The notes beneath the pieces are model-generated. The model was not told where the DNA came from. It saw only the letters and a list, made by a program, of their open reading frames with translations, and made no database searches. Below are positions 1-8,758 of a DNA stretch of 64,000 bases, one piece after another (within the stretch, counting starts at the first letter, position 1; each line of letters begins with the position of its first letter). Made by a program: the position numbers and the translations under genes. Origin of the DNA: JAJXWB01 sp046349215 (GTDB taxonomy: Bacteria; Pseudomonadota; Alphaproteobacteria; Rhizobiales; Beijerinckiaceae); assembly GCA_046349215.1 (NCBI GenBank), contig JAXMCV010000005.1, positions 262,825-326,824 on the forward strand. The letters run 5' to 3'.

Positions 1-662
1 GCCAGCGAAACCCAGCCGACCGGCGCCTGCTTTCCCGTTTCCTGCTGGCGCCTGGCGGCCCAGGCGCGGAAGACGAACGTCGCGACCACGCCGAGCGCGA
101 GCGCGATCCACACGGCGTTGAAGCCCTGCTTGAACACGGGCGCCGGCACGAAAAGGCCGCGGTTGGCGAGATAGGCGACGTCGAAGATCGGCGCGGCGTT
201 GCGCGGATTGGGCAGGCTCGCGAGGACGACGTTGTACCAGAAGATGATCTGCAGCAGCAGCGGGATGTTGCGGATGCCCTCGACGTAGATGGTCGCGAGC
301 TTGGCGACGAGCCAGTTGCTCGACAGCCGCGCCGCGCCGATGGCGAAGCCGATCATCGTCGAGAAGACGATGCCGAGGATCGCGACCAGCAGCGTATTCA
401 GCAGGCCGACCCAGAAGACCTGGCTGTTCGGCGAGGTCGCGCTGTAGGGGATCAGCGTCTGGTTGATGTCGAAGCTGGCGGGCTTGTTCCAGAACGAGAA
501 GTCGGTCGGAATGCCGCGCCGGTGCATGTTGTCGACGGCGTTCCAGCCGGCGAAGACGACCATCGCCGCGACGGCCAGCACGAGTGCGGCCTGCAGGAGC
601 AGGCCGCGCCAGAACGGATCGTTCCAGATTTTCGGGCGCGGCGCTCCGGCCGTCGCGCTCAT
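1..662 (-). CDS. aapQ: General L-amino acid ABC transporter permease AapQ, partial (C-terminus outside window)
   Basis: The first about 220 residues of an inner-membrane permease of the polar amino acid (HisM/GlnP) class are readable on the minus strand; the rest lies beyond base 1. A first membrane segment lies at about residues 18-38 after the short N-terminus MSATAGAPRPKIWNDPFW. The stretch LLNTLLVAILGIVFSTMIGF, where the conserved permease fold begins, follows a long periplasmic loop typical of AapQ. The segment GIRNIPLLLQIIFWY carries the family pattern for contact with the ATPase region. It starts 19 bases after the aapJ stop, so the two are co-transcribed. AapJQMP imports a broad range of L-amino acids in rhizobia. 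The assignment is firm; the partner genes aapM and aapP should lie to the left of the window. Confidence 0.9.
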   Translation of the reverse strand, partial: MSATAGAPRPKIWNDPFWRGLLLQAALVLAVAAMVVFAGWNAVDNMHRRGIPTDFSFWNKPASFDINQTLIPYSATSPNSQVFWVGLLNTLLVAILGIVFSTMIGFAIGAARLSSNWLVAKLATIYVEGIRNIPLLLQIIFWYNVVLASLPNPRNAAPIFDVAYLANRGLFVPAPVFKQGFNAVWIALALGVVATFVFRAWAARRQQETGKQAPVGWVSL

Positions 663-681
663 GTGGGCCGTCCCGCCGCGA

Positions 682-1701
682 TCAGCGGATCGGCGGCGCG
701 TATTGCAGGCCCTTATTGGTCCAGAGCGCGTTGATGCCGCGCTTGATCTTCAGTTTCGAACTGTCGCCGAGGTTCTTCTCGAACACTTCGCCGTAATTGC
801 CGACGTTCTTGATGATCCGGTAGGCCCAGTCCTGCGTCAGGCCCATGCCCTCGCCGAAATTGCCTTCCGTGCCGAGCAGGCGCTTGGTCTCCGGGTTCGG
901 CGCCTTGGTCTTTTCGTCGACGTTCTTCGACGTCACGCCGAGTTCCTCGGCCGTCAGCATCGCGTAATGCGTCCACTTGACGAGATTGAACCACTGGTCG
1001 TCGCCCTGGCGCACGACAGGCCCGAGCGGCTCCTTGGAAATGACTTCCGGCAGGATGACGTGGTCGTCCGGCGCCCCGAGCTTCGTGCGCTCGGCGTACA
1101 ATTGCGACATGTCGGTCGTGAACGCGTCGCAGCGGCCGGTGTCATAGGCCTTGATCGCCTCGTCGGCGGTCGCGAACACGACGGATTCGTATTTCATGTC
1201 GTGGGTGCGGAAGAAGTCGGCGAGATTGAGCTCGGTCGTCGTGCCCTGCTGCACGCAGACCGAGGCGCCGGTCAGTTCCAGCGCCGAGGACACGTTGAGC
1301 TTCTTGCGGACCATGAAGCCCTGGCCGTCGTAGTAGGTGACAGGACCGAAGAGGAAGCCCTGGTTGACCTCGCGCGACAGCGTCCAGGTCGTATTGCGCG
1401 ACAGCACGTCGATTTCGCCCGATTGCAGCGCCGTGAAGCGGTCCTTGGCCGACAGCGGCACGAAACGGACCTTGCTCGGATCGTTGAAGATGGCCGAGGC
1501 CACCGCCCGGCAGAAATCGACGTCGAAACCGGTCCAGGCGCCCTTGTCGTCCGGCAGTCCGAAGCCCGCGATTCCCGGATTGGAGCCGCAGACGAGATTG
1601 CCGCGCTTCTTGATCTGGTCGAGCGTCGGGCCGGCGAAAGCGACGCTGGCGGAGAGCGTGAGGGCGAGTGCGGCAAGGGCGGGGGCCAGTTTGACGTGCA
1701 T
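682..1701 (-). CDS. aapJ: General L-amino acid ABC transporter substrate-binding protein AapJ
   Basis: A 339-residue periplasmic solute-binding protein of family 3 (PBPb). The start at 1701 gives a good Sec signal peptide (MHVKLAPALAALALTLSASV, cut after AFA), whereas the longer upstream frame adds unrelated sequence. The mature protein begins TLDQIKKRGNLVCGSN and carries the ligand-binding core GFDVDFCRAVASAIF and LSRNTTWTLSREV typical of AapJ/BztA. Length matches the family (about 340). It delivers amino acids to the AapQM permease in the inner membrane and is the first gene of the leftward operon. It is divergent from metC, the same neighbourhood known in Rhizobium leguminosarum. Confidence 0.93.
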   Translation of the reverse strand: MHVKLAPALAALALTLSASVAFAGPTLDQIKKRGNLVCGSNPGIAGFGLPDDKGAWTGFDVDFCRAVASAIFNDPSKVRFVPLSAKDRFTALQSGEIDVLSRNTTWTLSREVNQGFLFGPVTYYDGQGFMVRKKLNVSSALELTGASVCVQQGTTTELNLADFFRTHDMKYESVVFATADEAIKAYDTGRCDAFTTDMSQLYAERTKLGAPDDHVILPEVISKEPLGPVVRQGDDQWFNLVKWTHYAMLTAEELGVTSKNVDEKTKAPNPETKRLLGTEGNFGEGMGLTQDWAYRIIKNVGNYGEVFEKNLGDSSKLKIKRGINALWTNKGLQYAPPIR

Positions 1702-1758
1702 GGGCGGATCCGGCTTTGGAGAAATGGGCGCGCGCCGGCGTTTCGTCCGGCGGATTAC

Positions 1759-1773
1759 GCATGCATAACATGC
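1759..1773. promoter_or_regulatory. Inverted repeat between aapJ and metC, candidate operator
   Basis: The 148-base divergent spacer between aapJ (start 1701) and metC (start 1850) holds a perfect dyad GCATG-N5-CATGC. No riboswitch was recognised in this spacer. A regulator binding here could act on both genes; this is inference from position and symmetry only. Confidence 0.3.
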
Positions 1774-1849
1774 GGTTTGCGCGTTGCGGTCAAGCGGGCT
1801 TGACCGGCCTTCCACGGCCGGCGAGGAAGGGCGTATCGGAGCACAATCA

Positions 1850-3034
1850 ATGACCAAGACCACGAAGGACGGACGCAAGGGCATGGGCAGCCGCACCCGC
1901 CTGGTTCATGCCGGCCGGACGCCGTTCGAGAACCACGGCTTCGTCAACACCCCGATCTACCGCGGATCGACGGTGCTCTACCCGAACACCGAAGAACTCT
2001 ATCTGCGCCGCGTGAAATACACCTACGGCACGCACGGCACGCCGACGACGGATTCGCTCGAGACCGCCTGGAGCGAATTGTGCGGAGCGGCCGGCACGAT
2101 CCTGTCGCCGTCGGGGCTGGCGGCGATCGCCGTCGCCCTGCTTTCGGTGGCGAAGGCCGGCGGCCACCTGCTGGTCACCGACAGCGCCTACCGGCCGACG
2201 CGAAATTTTTCGAACACCCTGCTCAAGCGCATGGGCGTCGAGACGACCTATTACGAGCCGACGATCGGCGCGGACATCGCCAGCCTGATCCGCCCGGAGA
2301 CTTTCGCGGTCGTCGTCGAGGCGCCGGGATCGCAGAGTTTCGAGATGCAGGACATTCCGGCCATCGCCGCGGCGGCCCACGCGCGCGACGTCTGCGTGGT
2401 CATGGACAATACATGGGCGACGCCGCTGTTCTTCCCGCCGCACGAGCGCGGCGTCGACCTCGCCATCGAGGCCGGCACGAAATATCTGTCGGGCCATTCC
2501 GACCTGCTGCTCGGTCTCGTCTCCGCGAACGAGAAATACTGGCCGCAACTCAAGGCGACCCACGATTGCATGGCGGCCTGCGCAGGACCCGAGGACGTAT
2601 TCCTGGCGCTGCGCGGGTTGCGCACGATGGAGCTTCGCCTGCGCGAAGCCGAGCGGCAGGGCCTTGCGCTGGCGACATGGCTGAAGGCGCGGGCGGAAGT
2701 CTCGCGCGTGCTGCATCCCGCCCTGCCCGACTGCCCCGGCCACGACATCTGGAAGCGGGATTTTCTCGGTTCCTCCGGCCTGTTCTCGATCATCCTGAAG
2801 CCGGCCTCGCCCAAGCAGGTCGCGGCGCTGCTCGACAGTCTCGAATTGTTCGGGCTCGGCTATTCCTGGGGCGGATTCGAGAGTCTCGTCATCCCGTTCG
2901 ATTGTTCGTCCTACCGCACCGCGACGAAATGGGCGCCGGAAGGACCGGCGTTGCGTTTCTCGGTCGGTCTCGAAAACATCGAGGACCTGCAGGCCGATCT
3001 CGAACGCGGCTTCGCCGCGATGAAATCGGCCTGA
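1850..3034 (+). CDS. metC: Cystathionine beta-lyase (MetC)
   Basis: A 394-residue PLP enzyme of the Cys/Met metabolism family that splits cystathionine to homocysteine, pyruvate and ammonia in methionine synthesis. The PLP lysine is K211 in GTKYLSGHSDLLLG; the cofactor-ring aspartate is D186 in VVMDNTWATPLFF. The YTYGTHGTPTTDSLE stretch near residue 58 is the subunit-interface substrate loop. The start at 1850 (ATGACCAAG) gives the family length; an upstream in-frame ATG would add residues from the spacer. It stands alone, divergent from aapJ and convergent with the PAP2 gene. MetC rather than MetB/MetZ is chosen from the overall length, the STVLYPNTEEL motif and the aap neighbourhood. Confidence 0.9.
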   Translation: MTKTTKDGRKGMGSRTRLVHAGRTPFENHGFVNTPIYRGSTVLYPNTEELYLRRVKYTYGTHGTPTTDSLETAWSELCGAAGTILSPSGLAAIAVALLSVAKAGGHLLVTDSAYRPTRNFSNTLLKRMGVETTYYEPTIGADIASLIRPETFAVVVEAPGSQSFEMQDIPAIAAAAHARDVCVVMDNTWATPLFFPPHERGVDLAIEAGTKYLSGHSDLLLGLVSANEKYWPQLKATHDCMAACAGPEDVFLALRGLRTMELRLREAERQGLALATWLKARAEVSRVLHPALPDCPGHDIWKRDFLGSSGLFSIILKPASPKQVAALLDSLELFGLGYSWGGFESLVIPFDCSSYRTATKWAPEGPALRFSVGLENIEDLQADLERGFAAMKSA

Positions 3035-3064
3035 ACGCGACGTAACATATTCGATCGATTCAAT

Positions 3065-3910
3065 TCACAGGGCCTGCTGCGACGAGCGAACGACGTCGGT
3101 ATGCGCGGACTTCGCCCGCAACGCCTTTCGCACCAGTCTTTCTCCGCGCCGGACGATGCGGCCGTCGACCATGTGGAAGACGATCTTGCGCCGTGCGAAG
3201 TAACGCGCCAGCGCAATCGCCAGCGCGACGCCGAGCACCATCCCGCCGAGCACGTCGCTGGGGAAGTGGACGCCGGTCGCAACTCGCGCCATCCCGATCG
3301 TCAGCGCCAGCAGGAAGAACACGAGTTGCCAGCGCGGGACGAAGATCGCCATGACCGTGGCGGCGGCGAAGGCGGTCGTCGCGTGGCCCGACGGGAAACT
3401 CGCCGCTGCGCCCTCCGGCGAAAAGAACTGGAAGTGAAAGGCGTTGATCTGGCCGATCAGGTGCGGATGCGCGCGGCCGAGCGCGAACTTGAAGGCCTGG
3501 CAGAGCATCACCGAGAGCGCCACGGTGAGGAAGAGGAAACCCGCGCGCGTCGCCAGCACAGAAAAGCCCATCTGATTGCGCGGGCGCTGCGCACGCGCGG
3601 CGATCCAGAGAGCGGCGAGACCGACAAGCGCCGAGCCGACGAGCATCCACGCCGCCGAACCGATTTCCGAAAAGACAAGAAGGATGCGCCGGGCATGCGG
3701 ATCGACATTGGCGGCGACGCTTGCGATCGGCTGGTCAATGGAATGCGCGATGAAATAGAGAACGCCGACGAATGCAAGGGCGGCGAGAACCCCTTCGAGC
3801 GCCGGGGACATGCCGTTCGCCGCGACCTCCCCGTGGCCCGCTGCGGGCCTGAACATGCGAAAAAGCGGATTGTCCGATCTTCGTCGACCGGTCCGGATGG
3901 TCGAGGCCAT
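3065..3910 (-). CDS. PAP2-family membrane phosphatase
   Basis: A 281-residue integral membrane phosphatase of the PAP2 (type 2 phosphatidic acid phosphatase) superfamily. All three catalytic motifs are visible: K141-R146-P149 in KFALGRAHP, S174-G175-H176 in SFPSGHATTAFA, and R209-H215-D219 in ARVATGVHFPSDVLGG. Five to six hydrophobic segments surround them, and the C-terminal 40 residues are basic and cytoplasmic. A strong ribosome site (GGGAGG) precedes the ATG at 3910. Likely substrates are undecaprenyl diphosphate or a lipid phosphate in the inner membrane; the sequence alone does not tell BacA-like from LpxE/LpxF-like activity. Confidence 0.85.
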   Translation of the reverse strand: MASTIRTGRRRSDNPLFRMFRPAAGHGEVAANGMSPALEGVLAALAFVGVLYFIAHSIDQPIASVAANVDPHARRILLVFSEIGSAAWMLVGSALVGLAALWIAARAQRPRNQMGFSVLATRAGFLFLTVALSVMLCQAFKFALGRAHPHLIGQINAFHFQFFSPEGAAASFPSGHATTAFAAATVMAIFVPRWQLVFFLLALTIGMARVATGVHFPSDVLGGMVLGVALAIALARYFARRKIVFHMVDGRIVRRGERLVRKALRAKSAHTDVVRSSQQAL

Positions 3911-4234
3911 GACACCTCCCGCCGCTGGCGTCCGACGCCTGCCCGCTTCAACGGGAACGACGCCTGACGACCCGATTTGGCCCCTTCCGCGGCGCGCAAG
4001 TCAAGCCGCATGGAAAAGGCGCGCCAATCCCGAGATTTAATGCGTCGCGAAAAATGTCGAGGGGCGCCCGCCTGAAACATCGCCCCGCGACGCACAGCCG
4101 CGCTGGAGGCTGATGCGCAACGGAAAAAAGATCGCTACAGTCGATTCACGCCAGCCAGAGCGCGACAGCAGATCGCGCCGGCCGGCGGGCCTGTCGGTGC
4201 GATCACGCCGCTACAGGGGGAGGAGCGGGGTGGC
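3911..4234. other. Divergent intergenic region, PAP2 / liv operon
   Basis: Spacer of 324 bases between the divergent PAP2 gene and livH. The last 30 bases carry a very strong ribosome site (GGGGGAGGAG at 4216-4225). No coding frame, hairpin terminator or known operator was recognised; promoters for both directions must lie here. Confidence 0.5.
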
Positions 4235-5278
4235 GTGGATTCCACGATAGTTCTCTTTCTGGTTCAGGATGCGGTCATCAACGGCGCGATCTACGCGCTG
4301 GTCGCCGTCGCCCTGCTGCTGGTCTTTGCCGTCACGCGCGTGATCCTCGTGCCGCAGGGCGAGTTCGTCGCCTTCGCAGCGTTGACGCTCGCCGCGTTGC
4401 ACGCGGGCAAGGCGCCGCAGACGTCCTCGCTGCTGGTCGCGCTCGGCGTCCTCGCCTTTCTTTCGATCGCATGGCGCCAGAGGAAGAACCTCGATCCTCG
4501 CGCGCTCGGCGGCGCGGCGCTGGCCAACATCGCGCTGCCCATCGCGCTCGCCTTGCTCGCGCGCTGGCTCGCGCCGATGAAGCTCGGGCTGACAGTCGAA
4601 ATCCTGCTGACGCTGGCGCTCGTCGTGCCGATGGGGCCGATGATCTACCGTCTCGCCTTCGAACCGCTCGCCGAGGCGAGCGTGCTCGTGCTGCTGATCG
4701 CTTCCTTCGGCGTGCATTTCTCGCTGACCGGCCTCGGCCTTGCTTTCTTCGGCCCCGAAGGCGTCAGCGCGCCGGCGCTGATCGAGAAGAGTTTCCAGAT
4801 CGGCGACATGACGGTGACCGGCCAGAGCCTCGCCGTGCTGATCGCCACGTTCGCGCTGCTCGTCGCGCTCGGCTGGTTCTTCAGGGCGACGCTGTTCGGC
4901 AAGGCGCTGCGCGCCTGCGCGTCCAACCGCCTTGGCGCGCGGCTCGTCGGCGTCTCCACCTCGATGGCCGGGCGCATCGCCTTCGGCGTCGCAGCCCTCA
5001 TCGGCGCGGTGTCCGGCGTCCTGGTCGGCGCGATCTCGACCATCTACTACGATTCAGGCTTCCTGATCGGGCTGAAGGGTTTCGTCGCCGCCATCATCGC
5101 CGGCCTGTCGAGCTATGCCGGCGCGGGCGCCGCGGCGCTCGCCGTAGGCCTCGTCGAATCCTTCTCGTCCTTCTGGGCCAGCGCCTACAAGGAAGTGTTC
5201 GTCTTCGCCGCCATCCTGCCCGTCCTCGTCTGGCGTTCCCTGACCGCCGGCCATGTCGACGAGGAGGAAGAGGAATGA
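4235..5278 (+). CDS. livH: Branched-chain-type amino acid ABC transporter permease (LivH family)
   Basis: A 347-residue inner-membrane permease of the LivH/BPD_transp_2 family. It starts at a GTG (4235) 9 bases behind the ribosome site GGGGGAGGAG. Hydrophobic helices run through most of the protein; the family loop GKALRACASNRLGARLVGVS near residue 225 contacts the ATPases, and IAAIIAGLSSYAGAGAAALAVG-type C-terminal helices follow. It is about 50 residues longer than Escherichia coli LivH, with the extra length around residues 50-110. It overlaps the next gene by four bases (ATGA), so translation is coupled. No substrate-binding protein gene accompanies this operon here, so the substrate (branched-chain amino acid, amide or urea) is undetermined. 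Confidence 0.88.
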   Translation: MDSTIVLFLVQDAVINGAIYALVAVALLLVFAVTRVILVPQGEFVAFAALTLAALHAGKAPQTSSLLVALGVLAFLSIAWRQRKNLDPRALGGAALANIALPIALALLARWLAPMKLGLTVEILLTLALVVPMGPMIYRLAFEPLAEASVLVLLIASFGVHFSLTGLGLAFFGPEGVSAPALIEKSFQIGDMTVTGQSLAVLIATFALLVALGWFFRATLFGKALRACASNRLGARLVGVSTSMAGRIAFGVAALIGAVSGVLVGAISTIYYDSGFLIGLKGFVAAIIAGLSSYAGAGAAALAVGLVESFSSFWASAYKEVFVFAAILPVLVWRSLTAGHVDEEEEE

Positions 5279-7044
5279 GCGCGATGAAGCGCTTCGCGCC
5301 GGCGATCTTCGCCATCCTCGTTCTCATCGCGCCGTTCACCGGGCTCCTGCCGCCCTACTGGGTGACGCTGTTCGACTACATCGGCATTTCTACCCTGGTG
5401 GCCCTCGGTCTCGTGCTGCTCACCGGCGTCGGCGGCATGACGTCGTTCGGACAGGCGGCCTTCGTCGGTTTCGGCGCCTATTCGAGCGCCGTGCTGACCG
5501 TGCACATGGGCCTGTCGCCATGGCTGTCGCTGCCGCTTTCGCTGGCTATCACCGCCTTCGCGGCGCTGCTGATCGGCGCCGTGACCGTGCGCCTGTCCGG
5601 CCATTACCTGCCGCTCGGCACCATCGCCTGGGGCATCGCCTTCTTCTACCTGTTCGGCAATTCGCAATGGCTCGGCGCGCACGACGGAATGCCGGGTCTG
5701 CCGCCGCTGAAGGTCGGCTCCTATGCGCTGACCGATCCCCGCGATTTCTTCGTCGCCGTGTGGATCGCCGTCGTGCTGGCCTTCATCGCCAGCCGCAACC
5801 TGCTCGACAGCCGCACCGGCCGGGCGATCCGCGTCTTGCGCCGCGGTTCGATGCTGGCGGAATCCTTCGGCGCGACGGCGCCGCGCCTGAAACTCATGCT
5901 GTTCGTCTACGCCGCGGTGCTCGCGGGCCTCGCCGGCTGGCTCTACGCGCATTTCCAGCGCTCGGTCAGTCCCGGTCCGTTCGGCGTGATCGCCGGAACG
6001 GAATATCTGCTGATGGCCGTGCTCGGCGGATCGGGCCGCATCTTCGGCGCGCTGCTCGGCGCCGCCGGCGTGACGATCCTGCGCGACCAGTTGCAGGACG
6101 CCCTGCCCCACCTCGTCGGCCATACCGGAAATTACGAGACGATCGTGTTCGGCGCGATCCTCGTGCTGGTGCTGCAGACGGCGCCGCGCGGCCTGTGGCC
6201 GCTGATCGCCGGGCCGCCGGCGCCGCCACGCGTCCCGACGCCGCCCGAAGGCGCGGCGCTGCCGACGCGCGCCATGCCCGCGCCGCACGAGCCGCTGCTC
6301 GAGGCGCGCGCGCTGGTGCGCCGGTTCGGCGGCCTCGTCGCGGTCAACGACGTCGGGTTCGAACTCAAGTCCGGCGAGATCCTCGCGCTGATCGGCCCCA
6401 ACGGCGCGGGCAAGAGCACGACCTTCAATCTTCTCACCGGCGCACATGCCGTCAGCGGCGGCTCCATCGTGTTCCGCGGGCGCGAATACACCGACATGAC
6501 GCCGGCGCTTTCGGCCCGCAACGGCGTCGGCCGCACCTTCCAGCACGTCAAGCTCCTGTCCGACATGAGCGTGATCGAGAATGTCGCCTTCGGCGGTCAT
6601 CTGCGCAGCCAGTCCAGCGCGCTGCGCTCGATCGCACGGCTCGACCGCGCCGAGGAAGCGCTGCTGCTGGCCGAAGCCGAAAGGCAGATCGCGCGCGTCG
6701 GCCTCGCCGAGCACGCCAACCGGCCTGCCGGCGAACTGGCGCTCGGGCAGATGCGCCTCGTCGAGATCGCCCGCGCGCTGGCGCTCGATCCCTACCTGCT
6801 GCTGCTCGACGAGCCGGCGGCCGGATTGCGCGTCGCCGAAAAGAAGGCGCTCGCCGGCCTGCTGCGCGAATTGCGGGCGCAGGGCATGGCGGTGCTGCTG
6901 GTCGAACACGACATGGATTTCGTGATGAGCCTCGCCGACCGGATCGTCGTTCTCGATTTCGGCGTGAAGATTTCCGAAGGCCTGCCGGCGGCGGTGCGCG
7001 AGGATCCGCGCGTGCGCGAGGCCTATCTCGGAGAAGCGGTATGA
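5275..7044 (+). CDS. Fused ABC transporter permease-ATPase (LivM-LivG)
   Basis: A 589-residue fusion. Residues 1 to about 325 are a LivM-type permease (multiple membrane helices; ATPase-contact loop around GRAIRVLRRGSMLAESFGAT). Residues about 350-589 are a LivG-type nucleotide-binding domain: Walker A GPNGAGKST, signature LALGQMRLVEIARAL, Walker B LLLLDEPAAG, and the switch histidine in LLVEHDMDF. A proline-rich linker (APPRVPTPPEGA) joins the two. The frame is uninterrupted, so the fusion is real and not a sequencing join. Start at 5275 overlaps livH (ATGA), and the stop overlaps livF in the same way. The signature is the normal LivG form rather than LSGGQ. Such fusions fix a 1:1 ratio of permease and ATPase. 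Confidence 0.9.
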   Translation: MSAMKRFAPAIFAILVLIAPFTGLLPPYWVTLFDYIGISTLVALGLVLLTGVGGMTSFGQAAFVGFGAYSSAVLTVHMGLSPWLSLPLSLAITAFAALLIGAVTVRLSGHYLPLGTIAWGIAFFYLFGNSQWLGAHDGMPGLPPLKVGSYALTDPRDFFVAVWIAVVLAFIASRNLLDSRTGRAIRVLRRGSMLAESFGATAPRLKLMLFVYAAVLAGLAGWLYAHFQRSVSPGPFGVIAGTEYLLMAVLGGSGRIFGALLGAAGVTILRDQLQDALPHLVGHTGNYETIVFGAILVLVLQTAPRGLWPLIAGPPAPPRVPTPPEGAALPTRAMPAPHEPLLEARALVRRFGGLVAVNDVGFELKSGEILALIGPNGAGKSTTFNLLTGAHAVSGGSIVFRGREYTDMTPALSARNGVGRTFQHVKLLSDMSVIENVAFGGHLRSQSSALRSIARLDRAEEALLLAEAERQIARVGLAEHANRPAGELALGQMRLVEIARALALDPYLLLLDEPAAGLRVAEKKALAGLLRELRAQGMAVLLVEHDMDFVMSLADRIVVLDFGVKISEGLPAAVREDPRVREAYLGEAV

Positions 7045-7766
7045 GCGACATACTGCTCGCCGCCCGCGACATGCGCGTCGCCTATGGCGGCGTCGAGGCC
7101 GTGCGCGGAGTCACGATCGAAGCGAAGAAGGGCGCGATCGTCACGGTCATCGGCGCCAACGGCGCCGGCAAGACGACGCTGCTCAACGCCCTCATGGGCG
7201 TGCTGCCATCCTCCGGCGTCGTGTCCTTCGAGGATGCGCCGATCCAGCGCACGCCGCTCGAGGCGCGCGTCGCGCGCGGCCTGTGCCTGGTGCCGGAGCG
7301 ACGCGAGCTCTTCGCCAACATGAGCGTCGCCGACAATCTTGAACTCGGCGGCTTCCGCCGCAGCGCAGGCGAGCGCGCGCAGACGCTGGAACAGGTATAC
7401 GCGCGTTTCCCGCGCCTGAAGGAGCGGCGCGGCCAGGAGGCCGGCACCCTGTCCGGCGGCGAGCGGCAGATGCTCGCCATGGGGCGCGCGTTGATGGCGC
7501 GCCCGCGCCTGCTGATGCTCGACGAACCCAGTCTCGGACTCGCGCCGCGCATCGTGCGCGACGTGTTCGACATCGTGCAGGACCTGCGCCGCGACGGCGT
7601 GACGATCCTGCTCGTGGAACAGAACGCCCGCGCCGCGCTGCAGATCGCAGACTATGCCTATGTGCTCGAACTGGGCGCCGTTTCCGCGCAAGGCACGGCT
7701 GAGGAAATCGCCGCCGATCCACGGCTTGTGGAAAGCTATCTCGGCCTCGGCGGCGGCGACTACTGA
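7041..7766 (+). CDS. livF: Branched-chain-type amino acid ABC transporter ATPase (LivF)
   Basis: A 241-residue cytoplasmic ATPase of the LivF family. Walker A is GANGAGKTTLLNALMG, the Q-loop region is followed by CLVPERRELFANMSVADNLELG (the LivF hallmark), the signature is LSGGERQMLAMGRALM, and Walker B is LLMLDEPSLGLAP. The ATG at 7041 overlaps the stop of the fused permease-ATPase gene by four bases. It is the last transporter gene of the operon; a nitroreductase gene follows after 11 bases and probably belongs to the same transcript. Confidence 0.92.
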   Translation: MSDILLAARDMRVAYGGVEAVRGVTIEAKKGAIVTVIGANGAGKTTLLNALMGVLPSSGVVSFEDAPIQRTPLEARVARGLCLVPERRELFANMSVADNLELGGFRRSAGERAQTLEQVYARFPRLKERRGQEAGTLSGGERQMLAMGRALMARPRLLMLDEPSLGLAPRIVRDVFDIVQDLRRDGVTILLVEQNARAALQIADYAYVLELGAVSAQGTAEEIAADPRLVESYLGLGGGDY

Positions 7767-7777
7767 AAGGAATTCGC

Positions 7778-8635
7778 ATGGAGACCGCGGAGCACGCGCG
7801 CGCAGCTCATGCCGCAATCGGCGCGGACGAAGCGCTCTCCGCCCGCTATCGCAGCGGCGCGTCCGACGCCGCGGGGCCCTGGAACGAGATTCTCGCCGCC
7901 CTGCTCGATCATCGCAGCGTGCGCGCCTATCTGCCCGACGCGCTGCCGGACGGCGCGCTGGAGCGGATCGTCGCGGCCGCGCAATCCGCCCCGACATCCT
8001 CCAACATGCAGACCTGGAGCGTCGTCGCCGTCGAAGATCCGCAGCGCAAGGCGCGTCTCGCCAGGGTCGCGGGCAACCAGCAACACATTCTCGAATGTCC
8101 GGTGTTGCTCGTCTGGATTGCAGATCATGCGCGCATCCGTGGGCTGTCGGCTGCGGCAGGCGCGCCGGTTGCCGGCCTCGACTATTTCGAATCCTTCCTC
8201 GTGGCGGCCATCGATGCGGCGCTCGCCGCCCAGAACGCGACGGTCGCCGCCGAATCCCTCGGCCTCGGCGCCGTGTATATCGGGGCGCTGCGAAACGACC
8301 CGGAGACTGTCGCCGCCGAACTCGGCCTGCCGCCGCACGCCGCGGCCATGTTCGGCATGTGCCTGGGCTGGCCGGACCTGGCGCGCGCCAGCGACGTCAA
8401 GCCGCGCCTGCCGCAGGCGGCGGTGCTTCATCGCGAGCGATACGAGGCGGGAGCGCTGACGGATTCGGCGCTCGCCGCCTACGACCGCGACATGATGGCG
8501 TTCCAGAGCGAACAGGGCATGGCGCCGGCGCCATGGAGCGCTACCGCGCTTTCGCGCTTCCGCGGTCCCGAATCGCTCAGCGGTCGCGACCGCCTGCGCG
8601 CGGCGCTCGAGCGGCTGGGTTTTCCGCTGAAATAG
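7778..8635 (+). CDS. NfsA-type FMN nitroreductase/flavin reductase family protein
   Basis: A 285-residue protein of the nitroreductase superfamily in the NfsA/FRP branch. FMN-binding elements are visible: HRSVRAY near residue 46, AAQSAPTSSNMQTWSVVAV near residue 72, and GLGAVYIGALRNDPETVAAELGLP near residue 165, followed by FGMCLGWP. The C-terminal extension with FLGRD-like RFRGPESLSGRDRLRAALERLGF is typical for the branch. Such enzymes use NADPH and FMN to reduce nitro, quinone or flavin substrates in the cytoplasm. Placed 11 bases behind livF, it may act on the compound imported by the transporter; this link is inferred from position only. Confidence 0.82.
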   Translation: METAEHARAAHAAIGADEALSARYRSGASDAAGPWNEILAALLDHRSVRAYLPDALPDGALERIVAAAQSAPTSSNMQTWSVVAVEDPQRKARLARVAGNQQHILECPVLLVWIADHARIRGLSAAAGAPVAGLDYFESFLVAAIDAALAAQNATVAAESLGLGAVYIGALRNDPETVAAELGLPPHAAAMFGMCLGWPDLARASDVKPRLPQAAVLHRERYEAGALTDSALAAYDRDMMAFQSEQGMAPAPWSATALSRFRGPESLSGRDRLRAALERLGFPLK

Positions 8636-8758
8636 CCCGTACTCCTTTCATGAGCCTGCGTCCGACGGCGGTGGCTTTGCAACGGTTTCGGGATATAGTC
8701 CGGCCTGTCCGACGGCGGCCCCCGGCAATGCCGCCGTGCGGGACATTCTGGGGGTTAC

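Noticed and set aside
1702..1849. A possible SAM-type riboswitch upstream of metC
   Set aside because: Only a simple dyad is visible; the conserved core of SAM riboswitch classes could not be found in this short spacer.
6727..6785. LALGQ in place of LSGGQ in the ATPase half of the fused transporter as a loss of function
   Set aside because: LivG proteins normally carry LA.GQ at this place, so it is the family form and not a defect.
5185..6909. A 574-residue frame on the minus strand
   Set aside because: Antisense shadow of the livMG fusion gene, with glutamine- and arginine-rich composition.
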